Shown piece by piece: positions 15,985 to 24,258 of a stretch of DNA of 64,000 nt. Positions within the stretch are counted from its first letter, which is position 1. Every line of letters begins with the position of its first letter. The notes beneath the pieces are model-generated. The model saw only the letters and a program-made list of their open reading frames with translations, did not search any database and was not told the origin of the DNA. Made by a program: the position numbers and the translations under genes. The DNA is from Pelagerythrobacter sp041912895 (GTDB taxonomy: Bacteria; Pseudomonadota; Alphaproteobacteria; Sphingomonadales; Sphingomonadaceae): assembly GCF_041912895.1 (NCBI RefSeq), contig NZ_JAYSGI010000002.1:558001-622000 (forward strand), given 5' to 3'.

Positions 15985-18632
15985 CAGCGGAGGATCCACT
16001 CGCCGAATACAATCGCAAGCGCGATTTCAAGACGACCCCCGAACCATCCGGCTCGCCTGCGGGCAAGCGCCGCCCGAAATCCGGGACGGGGCGGGGCGAC
16101 TTGTTCATCGTCCAGAAGCACGATGCGAGCCGGCTGCACTGGGACTTGCGGCTGGAGGCCGACGGCGTGCTCAAGTCGTGGGCCGTCACGAAGGGCCCCT
16201 CGGCCGATCCCGAAGTGAAGCGGCTCGCGGTGCGGACCGAGGATCACCCCATGTCCTACGCCGAGTTCGAGGGCACGATCCCCGCAAAGGAATACGGCGG
16301 CGGCACGGTGATGCTGTGGGATCGCGGAACGTGGGCGCCGGTCGAAGGCAAGAGCTGGAAGGATATCGAAAAGGGACATCTGCACTTTACGCTCGATGGC
16401 GAGCGGATGAAGGGCGAATGGCTGCTGGTGCGGATGAAGCCGCGCAAGGGCGAAAAGCGCGAGAACTGGCTGCTGCGCAAGGTCGGCGACGACCACGCCG
16501 AGGAAGGCGACGCGCTGGTCGAACGCGAACTGACCAGCGTGCTGACCGGCCGTGCGATGGCCGAGATCGCGGCCGACAAGCGCGGCGAACATTCACTCGA
16601 AGGCAAGAAGGGTACGGCCTTCGCGAAGGAGATGGCGAAGGCGGGCGTGCACAACGCCAGCCTCCCCGGTACGGGGAGGGGGACCAGCGAAGCTGGTGGA
16701 GGGGCACGTGCAGGGATCGAGACTTCGGCTGGCCGGAGCAAGGCCGGCGCCCCTCCACCCCGCCGCTCCGCGGCGCGGTCCCCCTCCCCGAAGCGGGGAG
16801 GATCAAAGCCACCCAAATTCCGCAAGCTGCAGCTCGCCACGCTGGTCGACGCCGTGCCCACCGGCAACCGCTGGATGCACGAGATCAAGTTCGACGGCTA
16901 TCGCGCGCTCGTCGCCGCCGCGGGGGCCGAGGTGCGCGTCTACACCCGCAGCGGCAAGGACTGGTCGGATAAGTTCGCCCCGCTCGCCCGCGCCGTGGCC
17001 GCGCTCGACCTGCCGCCGTGCCTGATCGACGGCGAAATCGTCGCTTACGATGCCAAGGGCAATCCCGATTTCTCCAGCCTGCAACAGGTGCTGAAGCGCG
17101 GCCACGGCGCGCAGGGCGAGGACGATGCCTTCGCTTTCCACGCCTTCGACCTGCTCGAAGTGGATGGGAAGAGCCTCGCCAGGCTGCCCAATATCGAGCG
17201 CAAGGAACGGCTCGAGGCTTTGCTGGCCGATGCCGAGCCGCCGATCCATGTCGCCGACCACGTGATCGGCGCGGGCGAGAAGCTCTACCGCGCGATGTGC
17301 GATGCGGGGCAGGAAGGGATCATCGCCAAGGCGATCGACGCGCCCTATCACGGCAGCCGCACGAAGAGCTGGGTGAAGGTCAAGTGCACCCGGCGGCAGG
17401 AGTTCGTGGTGATCGGGTGGAAGGCTTCGAAAGCGAAGGGCCGCCCGTTCGCCTCGCTCCTGCTGGCGCAGCACGAGGATGGCGCGCTCGCCTACAAGGG
17501 CAATGTCGGCACCGGGTTCAATCACGACACGATGGCCGATCTCTCCGAGAGGATGGCGAAGCTCGAGCGCAAGACGCCGCCCGCCGAGGTCGACAAGGCT
17601 TCGTCGCGCGGCGTCACTTGGCTCACGCCCAAGCTGGTCGCCGAGATCGCCTTCGCCGAGTTCACGGCGGACGGCAACGTGCGCCACGCCAGCTTCCTCG
17701 GCCTGCGCGGCGACAAGGAGGCGAGCGCCGTGACCCCCGAAAAGCCCGCAGCCGCGCCCGAGAGCGATGGCGACGACGTGGCGATCTCCAGCCGCGATCG
17801 GGTCATCTTCCCCGAAAGCGGCCAGACCAAGGGGGAACTGGCCGATTATTACGCAGCCGTCGCGCCGCTGATGCTCCCCTTCGCCGCGCAGCGCCCGATC
17901 AGCCTTGTGCGCTGTCCGCAGGGCCGGGCGAAGAAATGCTTCTTCCAGAAGCACGACAGCGGCTCGTTCGGGCCGCACGTCCACCACGTGCCGATCACGG
18001 AGAAGGGCGGCGGGACCGAGGACTACCTCTATGTCGAGGATGCCGCGGGCCTGCTCGCCTGCGTCCAGATGGGCACGATCGAGTTCCACGGCTGGGCCGC
18101 TCGCAGCGGCGACGTGGAAAAGCCCGACCGCATGATCTTCGATCTCGACCCCGACGAAGGCCTCGACTTCGGCGACGTGAAGCGAGCGGCGAGCGACATC
18201 CGCCGCAAGCTCGCCGATCTCGGCCTCGCCAGCTTCGCGATGCTGTCGGGCGGCAAGGGCGTCCATGTCGTCGTGCCGCTGGCGCCGGGGCACTCATGGG
18301 ACGCGCACAAGGATTTTGCCAAGCGCTTCGCCGAGGCGCTGAGCATGGCCGAACCCGATCGCTTCGTCGCGACGATGAGCAAGGCCAAGCGCAAGGGGAA
18401 GATCTTCGTCGACTGGCTCCGCAACCAGCGCGGCAGCACCGCCGTGGTGCCCTATTCGGCGCGTGCCCGCGAAGGCGCGCCGGTCGCGGTGCCGATCGCC
18501 TGGGCCGAGCTGAAAGGCTTCGCCGACGCGCACCCGTTCTCGATCTCGGATGCCAAGAAGCTCCTCACGCGCGCCGAGGGCAAGGCGCTCGCCGGATGGG
18601 GTTTCGCCGAACAGCGCTTGCCCGACCTCTGA
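15981..18632 (+). CDS. ligD: Multifunctional ATP-dependent DNA ligase LigD
   Basis: An 883-residue NHEJ enzyme with three domains. The N-terminal 3'-phosphoesterase (about 40-190) has metal ligands His47, His53 and Asp55 in HDASRLHWDLRL. The central ATP-dependent ligase (about 280-590) has the adenylated Lys303 in KFDG. The C-terminal primase/polymerase (about 600-883) has the catalytic DLD at 721-723 and the RNQRGST motif. Domain order PE-Lig-Pol is that of Pseudomonas LigD. The PE-ligase linker (about residues 227-274) is encoded by a palindromic repeat inserted in frame, giving a Gly/Pro/Arg-rich stretch. The start overlaps the MgtC-like stop (ATGA). It works with Ku, encoded two genes upstream. 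Confidence 0.96.
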   Translation: MTAEDPLAEYNRKRDFKTTPEPSGSPAGKRRPKSGTGRGDLFIVQKHDASRLHWDLRLEADGVLKSWAVTKGPSADPEVKRLAVRTEDHPMSYAEFEGTIPAKEYGGGTVMLWDRGTWAPVEGKSWKDIEKGHLHFTLDGERMKGEWLLVRMKPRKGEKRENWLLRKVGDDHAEEGDALVERELTSVLTGRAMAEIAADKRGEHSLEGKKGTAFAKEMAKAGVHNASLPGTGRGTSEAGGGARAGIETSAGRSKAGAPPPRRSAARSPSPKRGGSKPPKFRKLQLATLVDAVPTGNRWMHEIKFDGYRALVAAAGAEVRVYTRSGKDWSDKFAPLARAVAALDLPPCLIDGEIVAYDAKGNPDFSSLQQVLKRGHGAQGEDDAFAFHAFDLLEVDGKSLARLPNIERKERLEALLADAEPPIHVADHVIGAGEKLYRAMCDAGQEGIIAKAIDAPYHGSRTKSWVKVKCTRRQEFVVIGWKASKAKGRPFASLLLAQHEDGALAYKGNVGTGFNHDTMADLSERMAKLERKTPPAEVDKASSRGVTWLTPKLVAEIAFAEFTADGNVRHASFLGLRGDKEASAVTPEKPAAAPESDGDDVAISSRDRVIFPESGQTKGELADYYAAVAPLMLPFAAQRPISLVRCPQGRAKKCFFQKHDSGSFGPHVHHVPITEKGGGTEDYLYVEDAAGLLACVQMGTIEFHGWAARSGDVEKPDRMIFDLDPDEGLDFGDVKRAASDIRRKLADLGLASFAMLSGGKGVHVVVPLAPGHSWDAHKDFAKRFAEALSMAEPDRFVATMSKAKRKGKIFVDWLRNQRGSTAVVPYSARAREGAPVAVPIAWAELKGFADAHPFSISDAKKLLTRAEGKALAGWGFAEQRLPDL
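16661..16801 (+). repeat. In-frame palindromic repeat element inside ligD
   Basis: A 141-bp element (exactly 47 codons) with inverted ends: CCTCCCCGGTACGGGGAGG at the left and CCTCCCCGAAGCGGGGAGG at the right. Each is itself a hairpin, followed inwards by GGGGACC and GGTGGAGGGGC or their complements. The arms differ in their inner hairpin loops (AGCGAAGCT against GCGCCGCGGAGCGGCGGG). The form is that of a small dispersed palindromic repeat or MITE-like unit, usually intergenic. Here it forms the linker between the phosphoesterase and ligase domains without breaking the frame. Confidence 0.8.
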
Positions 18633-18653
18633 CCACGGCATAGATTCCCCTCC

Positions 18654-19808
18654 GTGATCGACCGCAAACTCGCCGCCTGGCAGAGCGCCGGACTGATCGA
18701 CGCGCCGACGGCCGCGGCGATCCGGTCGTGGGAAGACGCCAACGCCCGGCCGCTCGCGCTGTGGGCGGTGATCGGGATCGGCGCGCTCGCGGTCGGCCTC
18801 GGGGTGATCTCGGTCGTCGCCGCGAACTGGGAGGATATTCCCGGCCTCGCCCGCCTCGCGGTGCATTTCGCGCTGATGGCGGCGCTCGCGGCGGCGCTGT
18901 GGCTGCGCGGCGACACGCTGATGGCGCGCAGCCCGTGGCTCCACGAGGCGCTGCTGTTCGTACTCGCGATACTCGGCCTCGGCTTCCTCGGCCATCTCGG
19001 GCAGGTGTACCAGACGAGCGCGCCATTGTGGCAGCCGATGGCGCTGTGGCTGGCGCTGATGGGGCCGCTGCTGCTGCTGCGCGGCAACAGCTGGATCACC
19101 GCGCTGCTGCTGACCGGCGTGCTGATCTTCGCCTGCTGGGACTTCGCCAACCCGACCCGCCCGTTGTTCGGGTTCGAGGCCGAGCAGCGTTCGCGCTTCC
19201 TGATGGGGCTGGCGAGTGCGCTGCCCGTCCTGCTCGTGCCGCTCGGCTCGTGGCGGCTGGAAAGGAGCGCGCGGCCCGCCTTCTGGCGCCGGTTGGAGCA
19301 GCTCGGGTTCCTCTATGTGCTCGTATGTGCCTCGCTGATGGTGGTGGCGAGCGGGTTCGGCGATTTCGCAAGTGACGGCGACGGGCGCTTCCTCGCACTC
19401 GGCACGCAAGGGGCGCAGGCGGGCGTCGGCCTGTTCGCCGCCGGGCTCACCTTCGCCGCGCGGCGCGGCCCGTCCGAAACCGCCACCGCCGCCACCCTCG
19501 CCGCCGCCGCGCTCGCGCTGGTTATGGCGCATGCCGTCGATGGCAACGCGCTCGGCGCCGCGCTGCTGTTCATGGCGCTGTGGGTCGCGATCGGGCTGGC
19601 GGCGTTCCACGGCGGCTGGCGCGACGTGTTCCAGCTCGCAGTCGGCATGGTCGCATTGCGGCTGGTGATCCTCAGCTTCGAGCTTGCGAGCAACCTGCTC
19701 ACCAGCGGCTTCGGGCTGATCGTCGCGGGGCTGCTGATCCTCGGCGTCGCGTGGGGCGCGGTGCATGTCTCGCGCCGCCTCGCCCCGCCGCGGGAGAGTG
19801 CGGAATGA
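18654..19808 (+). CDS. DUF2157 multi-pass membrane protein
   Basis: A 384-residue protein with a short cytosolic N-terminal domain (IDRKLAAWQSAGLIDAPTAAAIRSWE) followed by about ten hydrophobic segments. The first of these contains the SVVAANWEDIP motif typical of DUF2157 proteins. Function is unknown in the family. It starts with GTG at 18654, 21 bases after ligD, and overlaps the next gene by 4 bases (ATGA). DUF2157 genes very often sit next to GDYXXLXY-protein genes, as here, which suggests the two products act together in the membrane. Confidence 0.85.
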   Translation: MIDRKLAAWQSAGLIDAPTAAAIRSWEDANARPLALWAVIGIGALAVGLGVISVVAANWEDIPGLARLAVHFALMAALAAALWLRGDTLMARSPWLHEALLFVLAILGLGFLGHLGQVYQTSAPLWQPMALWLALMGPLLLLRGNSWITALLLTGVLIFACWDFANPTRPLFGFEAEQRSRFLMGLASALPVLLVPLGSWRLERSARPAFWRRLEQLGFLYVLVCASLMVVASGFGDFASDGDGRFLALGTQGAQAGVGLFAAGLTFAARRGPSETATAATLAAAALALVMAHAVDGNALGAALLFMALWVAIGLAAFHGGWRDVFQLAVGMVALRLVILSFELASNLLTSGFGLIVAGLLILGVAWGAVHVSRRLAPPRESAE

Positions 19809-20314
19809 TCCGCCGTCTAGCCTCGCGCCTTGACCCGCGCACTGTGCTCGCCCTCGCTCTCGCGCTGCCGATCGCGGGGCTGGGGCTGAGCTGGGCGAGT
19901 TCGCACGCGGCGGCGCAGCGCGGTACCGAGTGGCATGTGCCGATCGCCGGCTACGACCCGCGCGACCTGCTGCGCGGCCACTACGTGATCTACCGCTACG
20001 AGTGGCCGGGGCTGGAGGGGCGCCGGACCAACCTCGCGCTCGAACCGGTGCTGTGCATCGAGGGGCAAGCTCCGCGCATCGAGCGCGTCCACCGGCCCGC
20101 GGGCAGGGACTGCGACACCTTCGTGCGTGCACGCAGCGGGTGGAACGATCCCGAAGGCGGGCTCGACCGGGGCAGGCTCTATGTCTCGCAGGCCCGCGCC
20201 GCTGAACTCCAGCGGCGCCTCGCCGACCCCGCGCTGCAGGGCGTGGTCCGCATCCGCGTGCGCGGCGACGGGCACATCACTCCGCTCGATATCGAATTCC
20301 GCCCGCGCCGCTAG
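19805..20314 (+). CDS. GDYXXLXY-domain protein
   Basis: A 169-residue protein with one N-terminal membrane anchor (about 13-34) and an extracytoplasmic domain. The motif GYDPRDLLRGHYVIYRYEW is a variant of the family's GDYxxLxY signature. Two Cys residues (in VLCIEG and GRDCDTF) could form a disulfide. It is coupled to the DUF2157 gene by ATGA overlap and ends 8 bases before the convergent ftsK stop. No function is known. Confidence 0.85.
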   Translation: MIRRLASRLDPRTVLALALALPIAGLGLSWASSHAAAQRGTEWHVPIAGYDPRDLLRGHYVIYRYEWPGLEGRRTNLALEPVLCIEGQAPRIERVHRPAGRDCDTFVRARSGWNDPEGGLDRGRLYVSQARAAELQRRLADPALQGVVRIRVRGDGHITPLDIEFRPRR

Positions 20315-20322
20315 GGCCGGGT

Positions 20323-22665
20323 CTAGAGCGGGTTGCCGTCCCGGTCGCGATAGATGTCGCGGCGGCCGACGTGGTTGGCGGGGCCGACGAGACCCTCTTC
20401 CTCCATCTTCTCGATCCACTTGGCGGCGGTGTTGTAGCCCACGCCCATCTGGCGCTGGAGCCACGAGCCGCTCGCCTTCTGGTTCTCGAACACGATCTGG
20501 CAGGCCTGGCGGTACTTGCGCTCTTCCGGATTGTCGCTCGCGGTCAGTTCGTCGTCGAAGCTGAAGCCGCCGTCCTCGGGCTCCTCGGTCACGGCGTCGA
20601 TGTATTCGGGCTTGCCCTGCCCGCGCCAGTGATCGGCCACCGCCTCGACTTCCTCGTCGCTCACGAACGGGCCGTGGACGCGCACCATCGCGCCGCTGCT
20701 CGGCTTGTAGAGCATGTCGCCCTTGCCCAGCAGCTGCTCGGCGCCCTGTTCGCCCAGGATCGTGCGGCTGTCGATGCGGCTGGTGACGTGGAAGCTGATG
20801 CGGGTGGGCAGGTTCGCCTTGATGACGCCGGTGATGACGTCGACCGAGGGGCGCTGCGTCGCCATGATCAGGTGGATACCGGCGGCGCGGCTCTTCTGGC
20901 TGAGGCGCTGGATCAGCACCTCGATCTCCTTGCCGACGGTGACCATGAGGTCGGCGAGCTCGTCGACGATCAGCACGATCTGCGGCAGCGGGGCGTAGTC
21001 GAGCTGTTCCTCCTCGAACAGCTCCTCGCCCGTCTCGGGATCGAACCCGGTCTGCACCCGGCGGCCCAGCGGCTTGCCCTTGGCGATGGCGGCCTTCACG
21101 CGCTCGTTGAACGAGTTGATGTTGCGCGAATTGATGGAGCTCATCATCCGGTAGCGCCGCTCCATCTCCTCGACCGCCCATTTCAGCGCACGGACCGACT
21201 TGTGCGGCTCGGTCACCACGGGGCTGAGCAGGTGGGGGATATCGTCGTAGCTCTTGAGTTCCAGCACCTTGGGATCGATCAGGATCAGGCGGCATTCCTC
21301 GGGCGTGAAGCGGTAGAGCAGGCTCAGCAGGATGCAGTTGAGGCCCACCGACTTGCCCGATCCGGTGGTGCCCGCGACCAGCAGGTGCGGCATCGCGGCG
21401 AGATCGGCGACGATCGGTTCGCCCGCGATATCCTTGCCCAGGATCATCGGCAGGTTGCCCTTCGCGCCCGCGAAGGCCTCGCATGCGGCGAGTTCCTTGA
21501 ACGCCACCGTCTGGCGGTGCGCGTTGGGCAGTTCGATGCCCATCACCGTCTTGCCCGGAATGGGCGAGACGCGGGCGCTGATCGCGCTCATGTTGCGGGC
21601 GATATCCTCGGCCAGGCCGACCACGCGGCTCGCCTTGATGCCCGGCGCTGGCTCCAGCTCGTACATCGTCACCACCGGGCCGGTGCGCACGGCGGTGATC
21701 TCGCCCTTGACGTTGAAATCGTCGAGCACGGTTTCGAGCAGGCGCGCGTTGCGCTCGAGCGCTAGCTTGTCGAGCTTCGGCCCCTTGTCGACGGCCGGCT
21801 CGGCGAGGATATCGAGGCTCGGCAGCTCGTAGGCGGCGAACATGTCGCGCTGCTTGGCCGTGGCGGGTTCGGCGCGCTTGGGCGGGGCGGAGCGCTCGGC
21901 GATTTCGGGGCTGCGACGCGCGGGCGAAGGCGTCTCGTCCGTGTCCCCGTCATCCTCGGCGCGCGGCTTGCTCGCCTGCCGCCGCTGCTTGGGCAGGAAG
22001 GGGATATCGCGCTGCGGCAGCGAAGGCGCGCGTTTCAGGAACGCGGGCAACGTCAGCAGCATGCGCCAGTCGATCGCGAACACGCGGGTGACGAGCGCGA
22101 CCCCGGCAGCGAGGCACGCGAGCGCGAGGCCGAGGATCGCCCAGCCCGAGATACCTTCGGGCAGACGCCCCGCCACCGCCTCGATCGCACCGGCACCGAG
22201 CAGGCCGACGATCCCGCCGAGCGAGGCCGGAACGCTCCACCCCGGCCCGTCGAACGCCAGCGCGAGCACGGTCGAGAGGAGCACCATCGCCAGCAGCAGC
22301 AGGCCGACCGGCCGCAGCCAGTGGGTGTCGGTGTCGCGATCCTCCTCCTCCACGTCGCGCCACAGCTTGCGCGCGCCGACGTAGAGCAGCGGCAGCAGCA
22401 GCACCGCGGTGAGGCCGAACACGAACAGCACGCGCTCCGCCGTCCACGCGCCGGTCGCGCCCATCCAGTTGCCGATGTCGCTGCCCGCCGCGGCGGTGGA
22501 GAGGCTCGGGTCGGTCTGGGTGTAGCTCGCCAGCGACAGGCCGAGGAACACCATCGCAGCGATCAGCACGCCCGCGCCCGCCATCTGCACGGCACGTCGC
22601 AGGCTGCGCCGCAGGGCGGCGCGCCAGTCTGTCGTCGGCGATTTTCCCGCCGCGCGGGTGGCCAT
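20323..22665 (-). CDS. ftsK: DNA translocase FtsK
   Basis: A 780-residue septum-anchored DNA pump that clears chromosomes at division. Four N-terminal membrane helices (about 30-190) are followed by a short Pro/Arg/Lys linker and the RecA-like motor with Walker A GTTGSGKSVGLN and Walker B VLIVDELADL. The C-terminal gamma winged helix ends GYNTAAKWIEKMEEEGLVGPANHVGRRDIY, the part that reads KOPS sites. I chose ATG 22665 (MATRAAGK) because AGGGGA lies just upstream and the longer frame runs into the repeat region. The linker is short compared with E. coli FtsK, as in other alphaproteobacteria. Confidence 0.95.
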   Translation of the reverse strand: MATRAAGKSPTTDWRAALRRSLRRAVQMAGAGVLIAAMVFLGLSLASYTQTDPSLSTAAAGSDIGNWMGATGAWTAERVLFVFGLTAVLLLPLLYVGARKLWRDVEEEDRDTDTHWLRPVGLLLLAMVLLSTVLALAFDGPGWSVPASLGGIVGLLGAGAIEAVAGRLPEGISGWAILGLALACLAAGVALVTRVFAIDWRMLLTLPAFLKRAPSLPQRDIPFLPKQRRQASKPRAEDDGDTDETPSPARRSPEIAERSAPPKRAEPATAKQRDMFAAYELPSLDILAEPAVDKGPKLDKLALERNARLLETVLDDFNVKGEITAVRTGPVVTMYELEPAPGIKASRVVGLAEDIARNMSAISARVSPIPGKTVMGIELPNAHRQTVAFKELAACEAFAGAKGNLPMILGKDIAGEPIVADLAAMPHLLVAGTTGSGKSVGLNCILLSLLYRFTPEECRLILIDPKVLELKSYDDIPHLLSPVVTEPHKSVRALKWAVEEMERRYRMMSSINSRNINSFNERVKAAIAKGKPLGRRVQTGFDPETGEELFEEEQLDYAPLPQIVLIVDELADLMVTVGKEIEVLIQRLSQKSRAAGIHLIMATQRPSVDVITGVIKANLPTRISFHVTSRIDSRTILGEQGAEQLLGKGDMLYKPSSGAMVRVHGPFVSDEEVEAVADHWRGQGKPEYIDAVTEEPEDGGFSFDDELTASDNPEERKYRQACQIVFENQKASGSWLQRQMGVGYNTAAKWIEKMEEEGLVGPANHVGRRDIYRDRDGNPL

Positions 22666-22762
22666 TGTTGTTCCCCTGCCGTTCCGTATCGCGCCACCAT
22701 GCGCCCGGCGGGACTCCCGCGTCAAGAATCCTGCGGCGGGGCGAGTCGAGGCGACAGGTTTT

Positions 22763-22970
22763 TTCGTGCCAAAGTGCCAAGGCGCGAAGGGCACCATTCG
22801 TGACGGTGCGCCGGTAATTTGTTCACCCGAAGACACGAAGATGTCCTGCTTGCGGCGCAGCCGCGTTCAGGTTTCCAGCGTCGCAATTCCTGGTGCGTCA
22901 CTTCGTGACGCGAAACATCTTCGTGTCTTCGTGTGAGCCCCTTCGCGCCTTGGCGCCTTGGCGCGAAACT
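22763..22970. repeat. Imperfect palindromic repeat element filling the ftsK-thiE gap
   Basis: This covers most of the 305-bp gap at 22666-22970. The left arm (22763-22844) reads through CGTGCCAA, GTGCCAAGGCGCGAAGGG and CGAAGACACGAAGATGT. The right arm (22914-22970) is its inverse, ACATCTTCGTGTCTTCG then CCCCTTCGCGCCTTGGCGCCTTGGCGCGAAA. The left arm carries about 30 extra bases between the two blocks. The loop (22845-22913) holds a smaller hairpin, GCGTCACTTCGTGACGC. The right end abuts the thiE stop codon. This looks like a non-coding MITE-like unit; the remaining bases 22666-22762 show no gene. Confidence 0.75.
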
Positions 22971-23507
22971 TTACGAAAGCCCGTCGATTGCGGCCCAGCG
23001 CGGCCAGTCCAGTTCCGCCGCCCGCTCCGCGGTCATGCCGCCGAGCGCGATTACTGGCATTAGCGCGCGGGAGGCGAGCGCGCGAAATCGCATCGCGCCG
23101 AGCGTCGGCGCATCGGGGTGCGAACGGGTGGGGAAGACCGGCGAGAGCGCCACCGCATCGGCACCGATCGCGTTCGCCGCGTCGATCTCGCGCGCGTCGT
23201 GTGCGGTGGCGATCCGCCAGCGCCCCGCGCCGCCCGGCCCGATCCGCCGCGCCGGGCCGTAGAGCCCGTCCGCGCCCCACACGCGTGCCTCGCCCGCGCT
23301 GCCCGACAGCACCACGCGGTGTCCGCAGTCGCGCGCGACAGCCGCCAGATCCTCGAACCGCGCGCGGCGCGCCTTGGGGTCGAGATGGTAGTGGCGAAAG
23401 ACGAAGGCCGATCCGCGCGGCAGTGCGCGCAAGACGCGATCGAGCGCGGCGTCGTTGCGCGCATCGGACAGCAGCCACAGTTGCGGGAGAGACTGACTTC
23501 GCGGCAT
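22971..23507 (-). CDS. thiE: Thiamine-phosphate synthase / TenI-like protein (short)
   Basis: A 178-residue TIM-barrel protein. ANAIGADAVALSPVFPTRSHPDAPTLG resembles the diphosphate-binding region of ThiE/TenI (GADYVGLGPVFPTxTK), and PVIALGGMTAERAAEL resembles the C-terminal phosphate loop. ThiE couples the thiazole and pyrimidine moieties of thiamine. The product is about 30 residues shorter than usual and its N-terminal part is divergent, so it may be a TenI-like protein or a degenerate ThiE instead. It starts 22 bases from the divergent yggS. Confidence 0.65.
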   Translation of the reverse strand: MPRSQSLPQLWLLSDARNDAALDRVLRALPRGSAFVFRHYHLDPKARRARFEDLAAVARDCGHRVVLSGSAGEARVWGADGLYGPARRIGPGGAGRWRIATAHDAREIDAANAIGADAVALSPVFPTRSHPDAPTLGAMRFRALASRALMPVIALGGMTAERAAELDWPRWAAIDGLS

Positions 23508-23523
23508 CGGGGCGCTATAGCGC
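23493..23523. promoter_or_regulatory. Symmetric bidirectional promoter core between thiE and yggS
   Basis: GCGCTATAGCGC (23512-23523) is a perfect 12-bp palindrome in the middle of the 22-bp divergent gap and offers TATAGC on both strands. On the plus strand CTGACT (23493-23498) sits 17 bp upstream of TATAGC (23516-23521), which would put the transcript start at about the yggS ATG. Minus-strand -35 is weak. Confidence 0.4.
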
Positions 23524-23529
23524 GCCGCG

Positions 23530-24204
23530 ATGGAAAACCCAGACACTCCGCTCGAACACGTCCAGATGATGATCGCGAAAGCGTGCAAGGTGGCGCGGCG
23601 CAATCCCGGCGAGCTCACGCTGATCGCGATCAGCAAGATGCATCCCGCCGCGGCGATCGAACCGCTGCTGGCGGCGGGCCACCGCGTGTTCGGCGAGAAC
23701 CGGGTGCAGGAGGCGCAGGAGAAATGGCCGCCGCTGCGCGAGGAGCATCCGGCGGTGCAGCTCCACCTCGTCGGCCGGCTGCAATCGAACAAGGCGGCGG
23801 ACGCGGTCGCGCTGTTCGACTGCATCCATTCGCTCGACCGGCCGAGCCTCGTGTCGGCGCTGGGCAAGGCGATGGACAAGGCGGACAGGCGCGTGCCGTG
23901 CTTCGTGCAGGTCGACGTGGGGGAGGAGCCGCAGAAGGGCGGCTGCCCGGTGGGCGAACTGCCCGCGCTGCTCTCCGCCGCGCGCAAGGCCGACATTCCG
24001 GTCGCTGGCCTGATGTGTATCCCGCCGCTCGAGATCGAACCCGCGCCGTTCTTCGCGCTGCTCGACAAGCTGGCGCGCGACAACGGGCCAGATGACGGAT
24101 CCTGGGGCCTGAGCATGGGGATGAGCGGCGACTACGAAACGGCGATCATGCTCGGCGCGACCCATGTACGCGTCGGCACGGCGCTGTTCGGGAAGCGGGA
24201 TTGA
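23530..24204 (+). CDS. YggS-family pyridoxal-phosphate homeostasis protein
   Basis: A 224-residue fold-type III PLP-binding barrel (PROSC/YggS family). Lys36 in LIAISKM is the Schiff-base lysine at the same number as in E. coli YggS. GENRVQEAQEK, LHLVGRLQSNK and SMGMSGDYETAI are the family motifs; the last contains the phosphate-binding part. The protein buffers PLP and affects amino acid and keto acid pools rather than catalysing a defined reaction. No Shine-Dalgarno site can fit the 22-base divergent gap clearly, which agrees with a leaderless transcript. Confidence 0.93.
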   Translation: MENPDTPLEHVQMMIAKACKVARRNPGELTLIAISKMHPAAAIEPLLAAGHRVFGENRVQEAQEKWPPLREEHPAVQLHLVGRLQSNKAADAVALFDCIHSLDRPSLVSALGKAMDKADRRVPCFVQVDVGEEPQKGGCPVGELPALLSAARKADIPVAGLMCIPPLEIEPAPFFALLDKLARDNGPDDGSWGLSMGMSGDYETAIMLGATHVRVGTALFGKRD

Positions 24205-24210
24205 AACAAA

Positions 24211-24234
24211 AAGGGGCGCCCGAAAGCGCCCCTT
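24211..24234. terminator. Bidirectional terminator between yggS and the TonB receptor
   Basis: AAGGGGCGC (24211-24219) pairs perfectly with GCGCCCCTT (24226-24234) around a 6-base loop. The A-rich stretch before it gives a strong T tract for minus-strand transcripts (TTTTTGTTT); the plus side has only a weak CTTCTCT tract. Confidence 0.85.
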
Positions 24235-24258
24235 CTCTAGCCTATATTGTGCGGCGGT

